From the NCBI GenBank assembly GCA_031763025.1, contig JASSKH010000010.1, forward strand, positions 6,815,901 to 6,879,900: DNA of 64,000 nucleotides, read 5' to 3'. The position numbers were made by a program, and so were the translations under genes. Below, piece after piece: positions 1-12,600 of the stretch (the first letter of the stretch is position 1; the number at the start of each line of letters is the position of its first letter). The notes beneath the pieces were generated by a model, which was not told the origin of the DNA, did not search any database, and saw only the letters and a program-made list of their open reading frames with translations. Origin of the DNA: Macrocystis pyrifera. Its lineage: Eukaryota; Sar; Phaeophyceae; Laminariales; Laminariaceae.

Positions 1-66
1 ATAGTTGCTGTTGCACAGCCAAGGAACGGGGTTGGCGTGCTTACTCCACAAGTGTGTGTAGTATTT

Positions 67-173
67 CGGGGGACCGTAGTTAATAGGACCCATGGTATAC
101 ATGCGTAAAAACCTATATATTTACCTATATTTACTAACAATATTTGGTCCTATTTTCTATGGTCCCCCGTAAT
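67..173. mobile_element. MITE-like element, family A, copy 1
   Basis: About 105 bp with terminal inverted repeats. The left end reads CGGGGGACCGTAG...ATAGGACC and the right end GGTCCTATTTTCTATGGTCC then CCCGTAAT. The middle is AT-rich (ACCTATATATTTACC). It has no coding capacity; six further copies or fragments share these ends. Confidence 0.8.
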
Positions 174-252
174 ATTAACCATTTGTTGTAGTTGGTCGGG
201 TTTGTTCGCGGAGTTGGAACATCGCATACCTTTTGGTCCCTGAAATATCCCG

Positions 253-340
253 TTCAGAACTGCAGTCCCATTTTGGGGACAAGCTACTTTGAATTTGACT
301 AGTTTTTTCCTCTGAACGGGACTGCGGTCCTGAAAGGATT
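253..340. mobile_element. Hairpin element, family B, copy 1
   Basis: This is an almost complete inverted repeat of about 88 bp. The left arm (AACTGCAGTCCCATTTTGGG then GACAAGC) is complementary to the right arm (CTGAACGGGACTGCGGTCCT). It is non-coding and could fold into a long stem. Confidence 0.75.
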
Positions 341-687
341 TAACACCCCCTCGGGCTCAAAACCTTCGAAATCTGCGTATGTATTCTCTTGTATGTTTTC
401 TTTCCTGATTCTTGCCTTTTATCTTACATCGTAGAATGTGTATGTCGCGCCAGTCATATTATCCAGTAGGATGACACATGGCATTCATTGTATTGTCTAC
501 TGCTGTGCTTACAGTATGCGTAACAACAGACAAGGAACAACAAGGAAGATGACGAAGCAAAGCTAAAATAAAAAGCAGATAGATACTGTATACAGCAGTG
601 TTGCAGCAAAAAAAACAAAAAGGAGGGTACAGAGACACAAAAAGGGGCAAAACGGGAACAAAGGCCCCGCACTCGATGGAACCGCAC

Positions 688-780
688 TTTTAGAACTGTA
701 GTCCCATTTATTTTTTTTGAGACAAACCACTCAAGTTCCAAGTGCTTTGTCCCTAAAACGGGTCTGCAGTCCTAAAAGGG
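688..780. mobile_element. Hairpin element, family B, copy 2
   Basis: The left arm is AGAACTGTAGTCCCATTT and the right arm TTGTCCCTAAAACGGGTCTG then CAGTCC, with a short loop between (ACTCAAGTTCCAAGTG). Confidence 0.75.
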
Positions 781-908
781 TTTATTATAGTGGAACCCTC
801 TCTCACGGTACTGAAAATTATGCCATGGTACGGAGTAAAGACCGAAAGGATTTACGAAATTTCGAAATGGCGTCACGTAAAAGTTACTATCGCTCGTAAC
901 ACACACGG

Positions 909-1000
909 CAGTCTCGTTTTGGGGACTGACTATTAATCGTCAAATTTCAACAACATACAGTAGTTTGTCCCCGAAACGGGACTGCGGTTCTACTAGGGTT
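909..1000. mobile_element. Hairpin element, family B, copy 3
   Basis: Arms are CGGCAGTCTCGTTTTGGGGA and TTGTCCCCGAAACGGGACTG then CGGTTCT, enclosing about 45 bp of AT-rich loop. Confidence 0.72.
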
Positions 1001-1714
1001 AACTTTTATATAGAAGTTGGAGCCCGGAGAGCAAAGCACCTATTAATACCAGGTATAAGGGAGGGAAAAACAGCAAGGAAGGAGGAGAGAAGGAGGGTGG
1101 GAGGGAGCAAGGGAGCAAGGGAGAGATAAGAGAGAGGAAGGGAGGGAGAGGGTGGAAGGATGGAAGGGACGAAACGAAGCGTGGAGGAGGGAAGGACGAA
1201 GGAAAGCCTTTGCCGCTGCTTTGCTGTGCCGCTGATCGCTCGTAGCAGTTCCAGAATTTCATACTAATTCCACTTGAAAATAGAGGTGACAAACGATTTT
1301 TTTTCCGCTGGCCTTGAGCGAGCTCACGTCCCGTCACCCCGTTCGGGGATGCTGGAAGTCAACTCTGATAACTCCACACATACGGCACGCGACAAGGTGT
1401 GGTTCGGACCATTCCGATCGCCTCCGCAAGGGCTTCCACCTTATAAGCGCGGCTTGGGCGTAGCCGTTTCGAAAGAAATTTGTCCGTACGTGACCACTGA
1501 GTGACCTCGATCGGACCGACAGACAGATAAGCTTTCTGAAACCGTTTGAGAGACCACAAGTGGTACACTTGTGGAATAGCAAAAACAGGGTTCGTTATCA
1601 CTAGAAATAGATGGTGGCCACAAAAGGTCAGAACAAGAAGGGGGTACAAGGTGGATAGGATGTCTCAAAGGGCAATGCTGGTGTACGATATAACATGTAA
1701 ATAGCGCCCAATTT

Positions 1715-1795
1715 TTGGAGGTGCTTCTATTCGGCGTAGAAACGGTGCTCAGTCTCGTTAAGGGTGCGTGGTCAACGGTCAAATAAACCAAGTCA
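1715..1795 (+). mobile_element. 3' tail of a second LINE family (LINE-II)
   Basis: GGAGGTGCTTCTATTCGGCG then TAGAAACGGTGCTCAG and GTGCGTGGTCAACGG match the tail region of the longer LINE-II remnant at 18.8 kb. Only the extreme 3' end remains, and a family C fragment follows directly. Confidence 0.6.
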
Positions 1796-1796
1796 A

Positions 1797-1930
1797 GCAT
1801 TGAACGACTACCCCAGACGTCTGCCTGGTCGGCGAAAACTTGACGTGCTTCGTCCTGGCATTGTAGGGATGCGAGGGTTCATGGCCATACGAATACGGGC
1901 AAGCATGATATTGTACCCTCTCCCTCACCT
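1797..1930 (+). repeat. Family C repeat, 5'-truncated fragment
   Basis: It contains the family core GTCTGCCTGGTCGGCGAAAA, CGTGCTTCGTCCTGGCATTG and TAGGGATGCGAGGG. Family C occurs eight times in the window, always ending near a C-rich (or on the other strand G-rich) stretch. Confidence 0.65.
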
Positions 1931-2185
1931 CATTATATATTGGTTGGTTTGGCGCCGTAGAGCAACGACGTTGAAATGCTCGATCACTACGTGCACTGGA
2001 CATCCGGGCAACTGTTTATTTGTTTTATTTTGACGGTCACCGTAGCTGGCGACTGAGTTTCACGAAAGGGCCACACTATGAAAAGTTATTGCCTAATTTC
2101 CACGCCGTGACCTAGTTTGTACGGAAGCCGACCTCACTAGCGGTTCGGGTTCTATTAGTAGTAGGACTGAGCTTATTCTTCATGC

Positions 2186-2345
2186 TATTCGCCGGGCATA
2201 TCATGGCGCTTCGCACTTGGTGCAAGCAATAAGTGCCTGGTCGGTGAGAACGTGGCGTGTTCCGTGTCGGCATTGTAGGGATGCGAGGGACTACGGTCAT
2301 TCGACTACACACATGCATGGCATGATGAGTACATCCCTCCCCCCC
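2186..2345 (+). repeat. Family C repeat, partial copy with C tail
   Basis: The core GGCGCTTCGCACTTGGTGCA, GCCTGGTCGGTGAGAACG and TTGTAGGGATGCGAGGG is followed by GATGAGTACATCCCTCCCCC then CC. The C run marks the 3' end. Confidence 0.72.
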
Positions 2346-5209
2346 GTGGCGGCCGACATTCGAAAAAATACCTAAACCAAAAAACATGCAGAGTGCACAT
2401 AAAAGCAGCGCAGAGGCGCGCGGCGACGCCACATGCACCCTTGAAGGGAGGCAGAGCCCTCTGGCGCGAGCAGCCCATCGTCACCGTCCACATTACGCGT
2501 CTGTCTGAGGCCTAATGCAACGGCGGGTGCTCCGACATTGGCTGCTGGCGCGCGTTTGACCACGGGGTGCGGCCACGATGAAAGTAGCCCTCGACCGACT
2601 TCAGGCCACCTCTCGCTGTTACACCTGTGCCTCACGCTCCGATCGCAGCTCGAGGCGGACCGGGCACAGCAGCCCTTCCCGCCCGCCCCCGGCTCTTCAA
2701 AATCGAGTGGTATCCAACCAGGACGGGTATTTAGGCACGTTGCTATCACCCCCTACACCCCGTTTGCTTTCGGTCAGGAAGGGCAATTCAAACATGTAGA
2801 AATTAGATCACTCTCCGACTTGATATAAGACCCCCCCTATTTCCCCCCCCTCTCTGCTGCCTTGGCGGGTCTACCAATACGTACCAAATGTCCCCTATCA
2901 TACTGCTGTCACCCCCCCATCCAGACTACCCCCCCCCCGCACGAGAAATAACCTCCTGCGATAACTACTCTAAACAGAAAATCCTAATGAAGCGTGTGCC
3001 TTTAATATCACCGGGGTTCATTGGACAACTAGTAGCCTACCGCAGGATACCAACCCAGTTGGATGAACAAAATTTACCAGTACATATTTATTACCCAGCG
3101 TGATACTATCATATGCCACGTCCAACACAGCATTAGTCTTTCAACAAACAGCTCAACGATAAAGGCGTTGCCCTCTGCGCGCCAACCATCGTACGTTACG
3201 CGCCGTACGCGAATGGCAGGACTCACGATCGAGCGTACTGTCCGACATCTTGCAGCTCACCGTCTCAACACCGAGTATCGGTTGTATGCTACGGTCGGCA
3301 CGACGGGGGACGTGCACCTATTTATTTTACTGTCTCAATGTTACTCGGACAAGTAGTTCTCCATTTTACTCATGCGATCAAAACATATGAACCTATGTGA
3401 TCGAAACATATGTAGCTATTGTGCGAGTTGTTTGTGTTGATGTCTCTCTCGCCACTTTGCAGTTCACGAAACCCACCTCTCCCGAGTTGTACTAGAGAAA
3501 CAAAACACAACCTTCGCGCAACCGGATGAACTAATGACACATTCACATTGACTCATTGACTGACTGGCTGGACATTACTATAAACTTAGGGTTAAACCTC
3601 ACAATGCTACTATACGGTAGTGGGTAGTAAGGGCTTCGAGTCGGGCAGACGCGTCGTTCAAGTCCATGCTGTGGTACTAGGGATGCACCCGAGTAGATCT
3701 CTACCCTCGCTCAAACCCTGACGTTTTCAGAACAGAAACAACAAACAAAATATATTGGCAACCCCGACAAACATTCAACTCCCATGACCTAGGAAAGCAT
3801 CACGCAATGTTAACTCTTGGTACACTCCCAACCTATTTCTCAGTATATGTTCAGGTGAGGAGCCGCACCGGGAAGAACCATGCACGTTGCCCTACAACTT
3901 CCACACCCTGCCGCAGGACACGTCCTCGAACGTTGAATTTGTTGTGAACCCCCTCAGCCACACAGCGTGCTCTCGTCCCTCCGCCTCCCTTGCCGGATGT
4001 GCGCTTATGAATAGCTAAAGTTGTCCTTCCCTCGACGGAGGTGCGGCTATGAATAGCTAAATTTGTCCCGCCTTGACGTCAAACGATGAGACACCCGCCA
4101 ACCCCGCCCACCCACTGAGTATAGGCGAAGCGTCCAGCCCCACTAGAGGGCACACAGGTGGCCTCGTAAAACCAAATAGAGGTGAATTAGGACGAAGGAA
4201 GCCAACACTTCCCTCGGGAAATTGTGAACAAATAAAACGAAACTCTGCTATGCGTGACAGAGCGAAGATACTTTTAACACGTCGAACAGACGGCGAGAAA
4301 GGAATAACCAACTGCCAAAAACCTGGAACGCCCATGCATTATGAAAAAATGACCATTAGCTTTCACGCAAGACAGCGCGACAACGATACGTCGAGCTGAC
4401 CCCAGCGATGCGAAGCGAAATGCTAGACGTGAGAGCGCCAAACTGTTGGTGTGGGCCGCTGTCTGAAAATAACGTCATATCCGTGCTCACACATGCATCC
4501 ACTCGCCGAATATATCGCGTTCAACTGCTGTGGACCATTTCGATCCTAGCCTGCCGCCCTGAGATGCTGTTCAGGATGTGTTCAAGCACAGATCATGGCA
4601 GATCAGGGATCCACTTGCCATCTAATATCTAGATCGTGTGTGGAAATCAACGTTTTTTCCGACGTATGCCAAACAGAAAGATATCTATTTTACCACCAAT
4701 GAGGATACCGCACTGTTCAAACACACACGTCCGCCAAACTGAACAGTCAGGTTGACCAACGCCACAACGTTTCAGAGTGGCCACACGTTTCGGCCGCACG
4801 TTCCACAGGCCTCAAGAGCAACGAACGCTTCACACGTTCACATCACGATCCATCTCGTTCGTTTTAGCTTCCCGCCTTGCGGGTAGGACATGTCTTGTAG
4901 GATCTGTTTATTACGAATCCAACGCAAGAAACCCTTACGTAATCCCACGACACGGATCCCACGGGGAAAAAGAAGAGCTAGATCATATAGATTGGGAATC
5001 GGTAATCCATCCAATGTTTGCAGTGTTTCCTGGCCCTTGCCATGATCAAAGCAGCGGTACACTGAGGGCGTGGAGGATAGCATGCTCGAAATTGATATTG
5101 TTCTAGTCTCTCAACCGGCCGTGCGGCGGGGCGCGACTGTGCTACGACAGGGAGCGGTGGTGGGTAGTCGCCTAGTTCTTTCAGGTCAGTTGGTTGCGAG
5201 AGGACGGCT

Positions 5210-5210
<1 letters not shown>

Positions 5211-5284
<74 letters not shown>
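5211..5284 (+). repeat. Poly(C) tract, 74 nt uninterrupted
   Basis: All bases from 5211 to 5284 are C, followed by AATAAA. It is the longest homopolymer in the window. Such runs are prone to assembly error, so the true length is uncertain. The Gly- and Pro-rich frames across it are artefacts. Confidence 0.95.
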
Positions 5285-5287
<3 letters not shown>

Positions 5288-5556
5288 AAAAAACAAAAAC
5301 GCGAGTTTTGAGAAGTGTTCTACGCGCCCATCACACAACCAAATAGCTTGGCTACGCCAGGGGACCATGGGAACACCCAAAAACCAATGAACCAGCGAAA
5401 CACCCAAACAACGATACGTATGGTACTATTTCCAAGATCCTACGACAGACAGGAGGGGGTACAACAAAATAGCACGCAACGAAAACGGGCAAACCCGACC
5501 GCGTCACAAACTCAATACCTACCACCCGCAGGTTTGCATATATAATTCGGACACAT

Positions 5557-5575
5557 GGGGGGGGGGGGGGGGGGG
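5557..5575 (+). repeat. Poly(G) tract, 19 nt
   Basis: A run of G after GGACACAT, about 270 bp from the 74-nt C tract. It is one of many C or G homopolymers here, and I see no element attached to it. Confidence 0.9.
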
Positions 5576-6619
5576 AGTGAGGTGTCCGTTGTGCGCCCTG
5601 GCTAGGCATATACTTTGTCTACATGTGTAAAGTACTGATACTCCGCATATCATAATGCCAAGGGCAAAGCACAAGTTTTTTGCCCCTCCGAGCCAAATGA
5701 TATCGGGCAGATCCTCCCCGTGGAGGGAACCCGCCACCATCGTACATGCTTCGGCCTACGCGTTCCACGATGAGGACGCACCCCGAGGTTGGCTGTGGGT
5801 CGCCTCACGAAAGAAGCTTTTCACCGCTGTATCTGCGCCGCAAAACACGGCTATGATAAATATTGTACACTCTCCACAAAATCAAGGGACCGACATGGTC
5901 TTCAGTACCAGGTGCTATTGTCTGGGGTCACTCGCTCGAGGACTCCATGCTTCATTACACGCGGTAACACCCAAGCACTGGCGTTGGGGCTATTATACGT
6001 ACGTAGGCTTGACCGCGGAAGAAAAACCCTCGCTGCCTGCATGAGGTTCAAATGAAGTATGTTGTGCGACACAAACGGCATATACCGGGTACTTGGTAGT
6101 TGCTCAGTCGAGGAGCGCCGTCGGTCAAAAACCCAAAAACACCCGAACCTGCTAACCCATGGCCGCACGCGTTAGCCAAAAAATGCCGACGAATAAACTA
6201 GAAAACATACATTAGAAAACATACATATGGAGCTATTTCAGAGATATTGTGGAGCTATTTAATGAACGACCTCCCCCCCCACCCGTGCCCCACATCATTC
6301 CGAACGTTGTGCTTCCTCTACCGCACCGTAGAGGCATGGCCAGGCCAAAAACAAAAAATAGTATACACATTTCTCGATCGTAGTATGTGATCCACCCCAA
6401 TACCAACAACTTTCCCGATTTGTTCAGGCGTTTGCGACGCTCTCGCCATGCGCGAGCGCCGTATCCGCGTCCCAACATAGCTCACAGATATTCTCTTTGC
6501 ACGCACCGCCGCAAGTCCCGGCCTTGCACGAGACAATCGACCGAAGAAATAGTATGAACCTGCCAGGACGATTGTGCCCCCCCCCCCCCTCATCGAGTAG
6601 CGCAATACGCTGGACCCCT

Positions 6620-6683
6620 CTATCGCCTAGCCTCGCACCTGCGTACAGCAGTGACGGCAGCGCTGCGATCCCCACACGTATAC
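6620..6683 (-). CDS. FRE/NOX gene exon 18 (terminal exon, residues 664-684 and stop)
   Basis: The acceptor ttctgttacaccag comes 188 bp after exon 17. Its first base completes Trp 664 and the frame then runs 20 codons (YTCGDRSAAV...) to TAG at 6620-6622. The sequence is not conserved in the family, so this end rests on phase and splice signals only. Confidence 0.55.
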
Positions 6684-9600
6684 CTGGTGTAACAGAAGCC
6701 CACTGTTCGGGCGAAGGACGGTCGCGCCTTTCGGCCACCAGCAAGCTCTAGTAATAAAAGGCTGACCCATCACCGATTGCACCGTCCTCGGCGGGAAGGA
6801 AGGGCTCATAATATTTTTTTGGGTTCGTTCGGGAAGCTTCACCACCGCGCCCAGAGGGTCGGCCTGGTCACCATGCTCCAAAGTACTCCTTCTGCCAGTT
6901 GACGCGGAGCTCGTCGCACGTCTTGGCGATCGCCTGTCGTCGTGAACCCCCACACCCGAAGGAAACATTCGGTGGTTGTTTTGTTTGTTGTCGTGCGCAA
7001 AGAAAACGCCCCGACAGAGACAGTGAAACGGAGACGGGGGAAGGACGCTCTCAGTGTATATTCATGGAGGTATTCGAATAGTGAAAATGAAACAACGGAT
7101 TGTTCTGTATTTTCAACAATTGTGATATCCCGTAAGCCCGAATTGTGGCAGCAACGACAGGTTGTGAAAATCGATGGCGTAACGTAAGATAAACCGGCGA
7201 CATGACGAGCGACGAAAAACGTGTTTTGACCCAATGAACATTGCAGGAACCGTGACGCTTCAGGTGTGGATTTTAGTCTCGTCAGTGGCAATGACCCCGA
7301 CGCAACTAATCGACCGGTCTATGCAGACGGCAAGACGCCGCCATATACAATGAGTACACCTCCAGCGCGGGGAATGGTGCTCGAGGCGTACTACGATAGA
7401 ATCCCACCCTACTTATTGTGAAGCTGCTCACTTGACCTTAAGGAGCTCCATACCTCACCCGAAGACTGACTTGAGCGAAAATCAAATTGCATCCCGATTA
7501 ATAATCCCATGGCCCAACGCATACAGAAAAAAGTCATTTTTCGAAACAAGATTGGCGTTCCGACGATTTTGGGTTACATAAGGAGCCTCGTCATTCCGAA
7601 AATAGTTTTTCAGAACTGTGCTACCTCTATCGTAGAACGCGTCCGGACGTGATTGCGGATGCAAGTGGGGGACAGCGGGAGAGACGTTCACTGTGCTCGC
7701 CCACTCTCGATACGTGGTATTCATAGCGTATTGCATGAGCAGCATTTAGTGGCATGCCTTTTACGTACGCAAAACGCTGTTCCCCTGCTGACGAGCGTGC
7801 GCTGAAATTTTTTCCTTGTGTGGCGTGAGAGCTCGAAACCACAGGCCCACCGGTGCACACAACGAAACACGAAAATACAAAAAAGGAGCGCTCCTTGCGA
7901 TGGAGAAAAACGACTCCGGTGTATGTATAAGCCGCGGGCAACCAAAAACGATGCATGCTACATACGGTACACGATAATAATGCACCTAAGGAGCTCTATC
8001 CTCCGCTACACCAACACGCGACCCTCGACAAAAATTCAAGAGCAACCCGGAAGAAAAACCGACTTCACGACGTAGATACATCGAAAAAGGGGGAAAAGAA
8101 ACAGACGAAATTCCAGCGAAAAGGCTTGTCCCTCACTGGGTGATACGTGCGTTTGAGCAGCCTGCTGAAAACCAAGTCAAACATTATTTAGCCAACAACT
8201 ATTAATAGAGATTCCTGAATCTTCTCTCGTCCAACGTCGGACACCACTACCAGAAGAGGAGGGTTTTCCGCTATGGACGTCGGTGAAGGGCGTTTGGTGG
8301 ACTATATCGACCCTTTCCCTGAATCGCGAGGCACTGCAATAGCCTACGACGACCGATCTAGCCTGACGAACCAGCCGAACGTCGCAAGTGCACGCAACCG
8401 ACCGCAGGATGTAAACGAGGTTTGCCGATTCAATAATATCAGCCTCATCTTATTCCACACGACCAACCCGCGTCCTGAACTAAATGCTCACCAACGCTAT
8501 CTCCCCCCCCCCCGCCCTCCGATACAATATACCTGGTATGTATAGGTTGGTATGTGCGGTTGGCGACGACGCTGTAAAAAAACGCCTCCACTAGGGTGAG
8601 TTAGATAGCCAGAGTACCGTATTATTTTTTTAGCGGTTACCATGGCTGGCGGCCGAGCTAGACAATTTTTTATGCGGGGAGAACTTTACTCCGCACAAGG
8701 GGGATTATCATATCACGTAGTGTGAATATGGTGAGGCACCCACGAGGCAGTTACATTGTAAATCCTTGTTGTCTCTGGAAGTGGCTACACGAGAAATTGA
8801 ATCAATTTAAATTTATTGATGCTGTCATCCACATTCAAGAAAATCCACCTCCTAGGCGGTTCTTAGCAGGATGCAGCTCACCGTTCACGCCACTCGCCCA
8901 ACACCTCACGGCGCTTCGCGCTTGGTGCAAGCAATGTCTGCCTGGTGGATAAAAATCGAATTGCTCCGTCTCGAAACCGTAGGGATGCGAGGGTCTCTAC
9001 GGTCATACGACTACGTCCATGCATAATAAAGAATGCCCCCCCCCCGCCCCCCCCCCCCACTCCTCGACTATGCATGGAAGCTAGGTAAGCGCCCAAACAT
9101 TTGAGGTGTCTATACTAGGAGTAGGAGCGGTGTTCCGTCTTGAAAGGGATGCGTGGTCAATGGTAAAATGACTAAGCCAAGCAAAAAATGAGTACGACTC
9201 CCCCCCCCCCCCTTCCCCCTGCCCCGCGCGCGTTTTTGAGCGGACGTATCGTACCTCTTCGACCTTGGGGTTGGCACCGCAGTAAAGCACGAGCCACGGG
9301 AGAGGACCGCCGAGCCTCTGGCTGGCGCCGTTAGTGTTGGAGCTACCGACCTGCACGGGGAGAACACCGTAAGAGATGGCAGAGATAATTCGTCGTGACA
9401 GACGAGAGAGAGTCAGCGGAAGACCTATTGACCACCAACCTCAATCGCCGCGACGGTCGACATGTTTGCCCGTCAGAAAAAAGGTATCCACTTTGCCTAA
9501 CATGTGTCTCAGCTATGTTGTCCGCATGCATTGGGGTTTCTCCATTGTGCTGCATGTTCAAAACGGGTTTCACATCAACGTCTCTTTCTGAACCAAAACG

Positions 9601-12600
9601 TTTACCTGGTACGCAACCATCTTTACAGAAATTCGATTGAACAGGTACATAATTTTCATCGATAGTCCCCTCTTCTCACGAATCATTCCCCACGGTAACC
9701 TCATCGTATGAATCATTTCCCGCGGTGGAGCTACGTAGTCGCACTGTATTTTTCCCGAACATGTTATGACCTGCGATGAGCTTATCAAGTGAGCGATTAC
9801 CAGCCACGCAACATGATATCTTGCAACAGAAGTAAAACAGTGCGTGTTTGTGACTACCAACTGTAGTGCCTAGAAACGATCGTCGGGTTGAGCTAATCCG
9901 GAGGAGCATCATCATGACACAGAGTAAACAGGACCTACGGTACAGACAAGAACCGATACATTATTTAATCCTATTTACGGTGGTCCTCCGTAATAACATA
10001 ATTTTCTTCGGTTTCATGTTTCGGGTGAGAGATTTTGAGCTGCTAATCTAAGGACCTCGGAAAACTAGTCACCACTCTTACCATGGCAGTTGCTCAAATA
10101 CAAATAGATACAATATATATAATATAGGTGTGTTTACTCAATTCAACATCAAAACAACAGCCGTGAGATCGAGAGTTTCCTCGAGAAAGAAACTCATATC
10201 CGCAAGCAACGCGCGGTACTTCGATCACGCGTACAGTGGGTTTTGTACATGGCCGCATTCAGGGTATACAGTCCGTACCGTATGCAAACAAAACCAAAAT
10301 GTGAAGCCGCAGAGTTCAAAAAGTGAGTGCGTCTAAATTGGGAAATAAATAAACAGAGACATACCAGGAATATATATATATATCTGATATATATATATAT
10401 AATATGTAAAAATTGGGAAACGGCTGGCAGAGAAGCGTATGAAGGATACTACTGATTTACGGAAGGATATTCGGCTTATATAGGAACGGTATCTACAGTA
10501 CGCTATATAGGAAGGCAAGCATAATAATAATAAAAATATATATATACATCCTATGTTCGAGGCTCGTGTGACGAGCGAAGAGCGAACATTTTTCCGCCAA
10601 CACCCTCGTCAACGACGACACTCGTCCCAATTTTAGCCGGGATCATTTTGAAGTCAGCGTTTGCTGAAGGGGCGGGGACATGTAGGAAAGCAGCGTCGGG
10701 AAGAACTGGACCGTTTTGAAGTCGCAAGAGACCACGGCAGTAATGTCGCTAGATCGGCTTGGTTCAAGAACGCTGCTTAAACACACCCCGCTCGCTTAAC
10801 CGCACGAGCGGCTAACGGTCCAGGAGAGCTATCGGCGCGGTTTTTATAATGTCCATTCGGGAACGAAAACGCCCGCGTTCGTTCCGGTGGTTTTTAGTTT
10901 GACAACTACTTGTTTACAGTCATTGATTGGGTCCTCCAACTCCCTACAAAAAACAACTACCAGGTACCTAGTATACTACTACAAGCTGTTTACACTTAAT
11001 CAATTTCGTTCGAGAACTCCCGCGACCGCGTTCTTTATGGTGGGTTTCAGTGTCATCACTGCCTACTTACTGCTGTAACAACTGTGTCAACCAGCGCTTC
11101 GTGACAACTGTTGTACCACTGTAGTAGTTGATACCACTTGATTACAGCCGGCTTACCCTAACACTTTTCATTCCCCCGCCGACGGCGGTGGGGTCGGCCT
11201 TCATCAGCATCTCCTTCGAGACCTTCTGGCTCTCGTCAAGTCGAACCGAACCCTGCGGGGCAAAAGAGAGGAGGAAGAAGAACAGACGCACCGGGGTGCG
11301 TGAAACTTTCAAGAAACATTTCAATACGGCTCTACGGAACCTGTGTATCACGCGACGACGGGAGGCAAGCCACACCCGAACGCCCCCACCGCGCTCCGCT
11401 ACTACCCAATCGCACACAACAAACGTCTGCGAAGATGGGCCATGCCACAATGTTCACCTGACTAGCGCAGTTTTGATTGGCCGAACCTTTCTGGCTGGCG
11501 GAGCTCCTCAGCCGTTTTCAAGACTGTAGCCCCGTCCTAGGGACGAAACACTCAAACTTTTAAAGTGGTTTATCCCAACACAGAACTACAAGCCTAAAAT
11601 TGTTGGCCGCGGAACTCTAACCTAATATCGTTAGAACAACCATTGTCGATAGCCTTTATCACTCTGTCCCAGATAAAGACCGTTTTGGAGGCAGTTTACG
11701 ACAGAGGGCCACAAACTAAATCTTCTGAGGCTCCTCACTTGAGCTCCACACCTCACCCGCAACCTGACTTTAGCAAAAATCGAATTGCACCCCCATGAAT
11801 TATATCATATGGCTCAAGTATCCCGAAGAAGAACGATATTTTTCGAAACAAGATTTGGCATTCCGACGATTTGGGGTTAAGGAGTCTCGTCACTCAGACA
11901 CCCTTTTCGGCGGAAATGTGCCACCTGTATGGCAGAACGCGTCTCCGTACCGACATTCAATCGAAACGGTCCCTATTTTAACGACAGTAGTGGTATACAT
12001 TAAGGGTTAGGGCTATAATTTTATATTTCCTTGCAAGCGGTGTTTGGGTGGAGGAATAGAGCTCCCTGAAGGGCAGAGCCCCGACGAATAAAATATAGGC
12101 TAAATTGACACGGCACGAAATTGAAACGTGGAAGTGTGGTGAGCTTGAACTATATTTTTACCAATCCGCCCGAGGATTAAAAAAAAACGCACCCCCCATC
12201 GGAGCACGTGCCCTGAGCCCTAAGAGAGGAACTTTTACAATACTGTAGATCAAGTATCCTGGGAAATCTGTAGGTGGTCTACTTCGAGGTGTCATGGTAA
12301 ATAGAACCTAGGGTACACACGAAAATATATATATATATATATATACATAGTTCGGTGTTTCTGCGAACAATGTTTGGTCCTACTTACTACGGTCCCCCGT
12401 AAATAGACTACACCACTCGTCATATATTACTGCTGTTGCACCCTTCCGCTGTAAAACCTCCCTCCCAATATCAGAACACGAAATTGGAGAGTTTTGACAA
12501 CACCGGGCTAGATCACGACCTCCTGTCGATATTCAACAACTACCACATGTAGGTTCCATTTTAATTCGTTTTATGGTGTACGTGTAACGCAAAACCCAGA

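Larger units (their letters stand above)
175..6619. other. 3' flank of the FRE/NOX gene; no gene recognised
   Basis: Besides the repeats listed separately, this 6.4 kb holds pyrimidine/purine-skewed DNA, a GC-rich patch (about 2390-2800) with open frames on both strands but no recognisable protein, and a two-unit repeat of about 43 bp (3994-4068; both units contain ATGAATAGCTAAA). Frames at 4073-4399 and 5655-6044 have no family likeness and no clear splice context. Confidence 0.5.
6684..9254. other. Introns 17 and 16 of the FRE/NOX gene
   Basis: Intron 17 (6684-6871, 188 bp) has no notable content. Intron 16 (6934-9254) holds a family H repeat (7425-7660), a long family C copy (8573-9060) and a LINE-II tail (9095-9215). 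A plus-strand frame at 8273-8545 has no recognisable homology. Confidence 0.7.

Noticed and set aside
4073-4399. ORFs of about 100 codons on both strands
   Set aside because: Open frames on both strands over the same DNA without any family likeness; most likely chance.
4978-5407. Glycine- and proline-rich ORFs around 5.2 kb
   Set aside because: They are translations of the 74-nt homopolymer and have no other support.
8273-8545. Plus-strand ORF of 90 codons in intron 16
   Set aside because: The composition looks protein-like, but there is no recognised domain or splice context, and it ends in a C-rich stretch.
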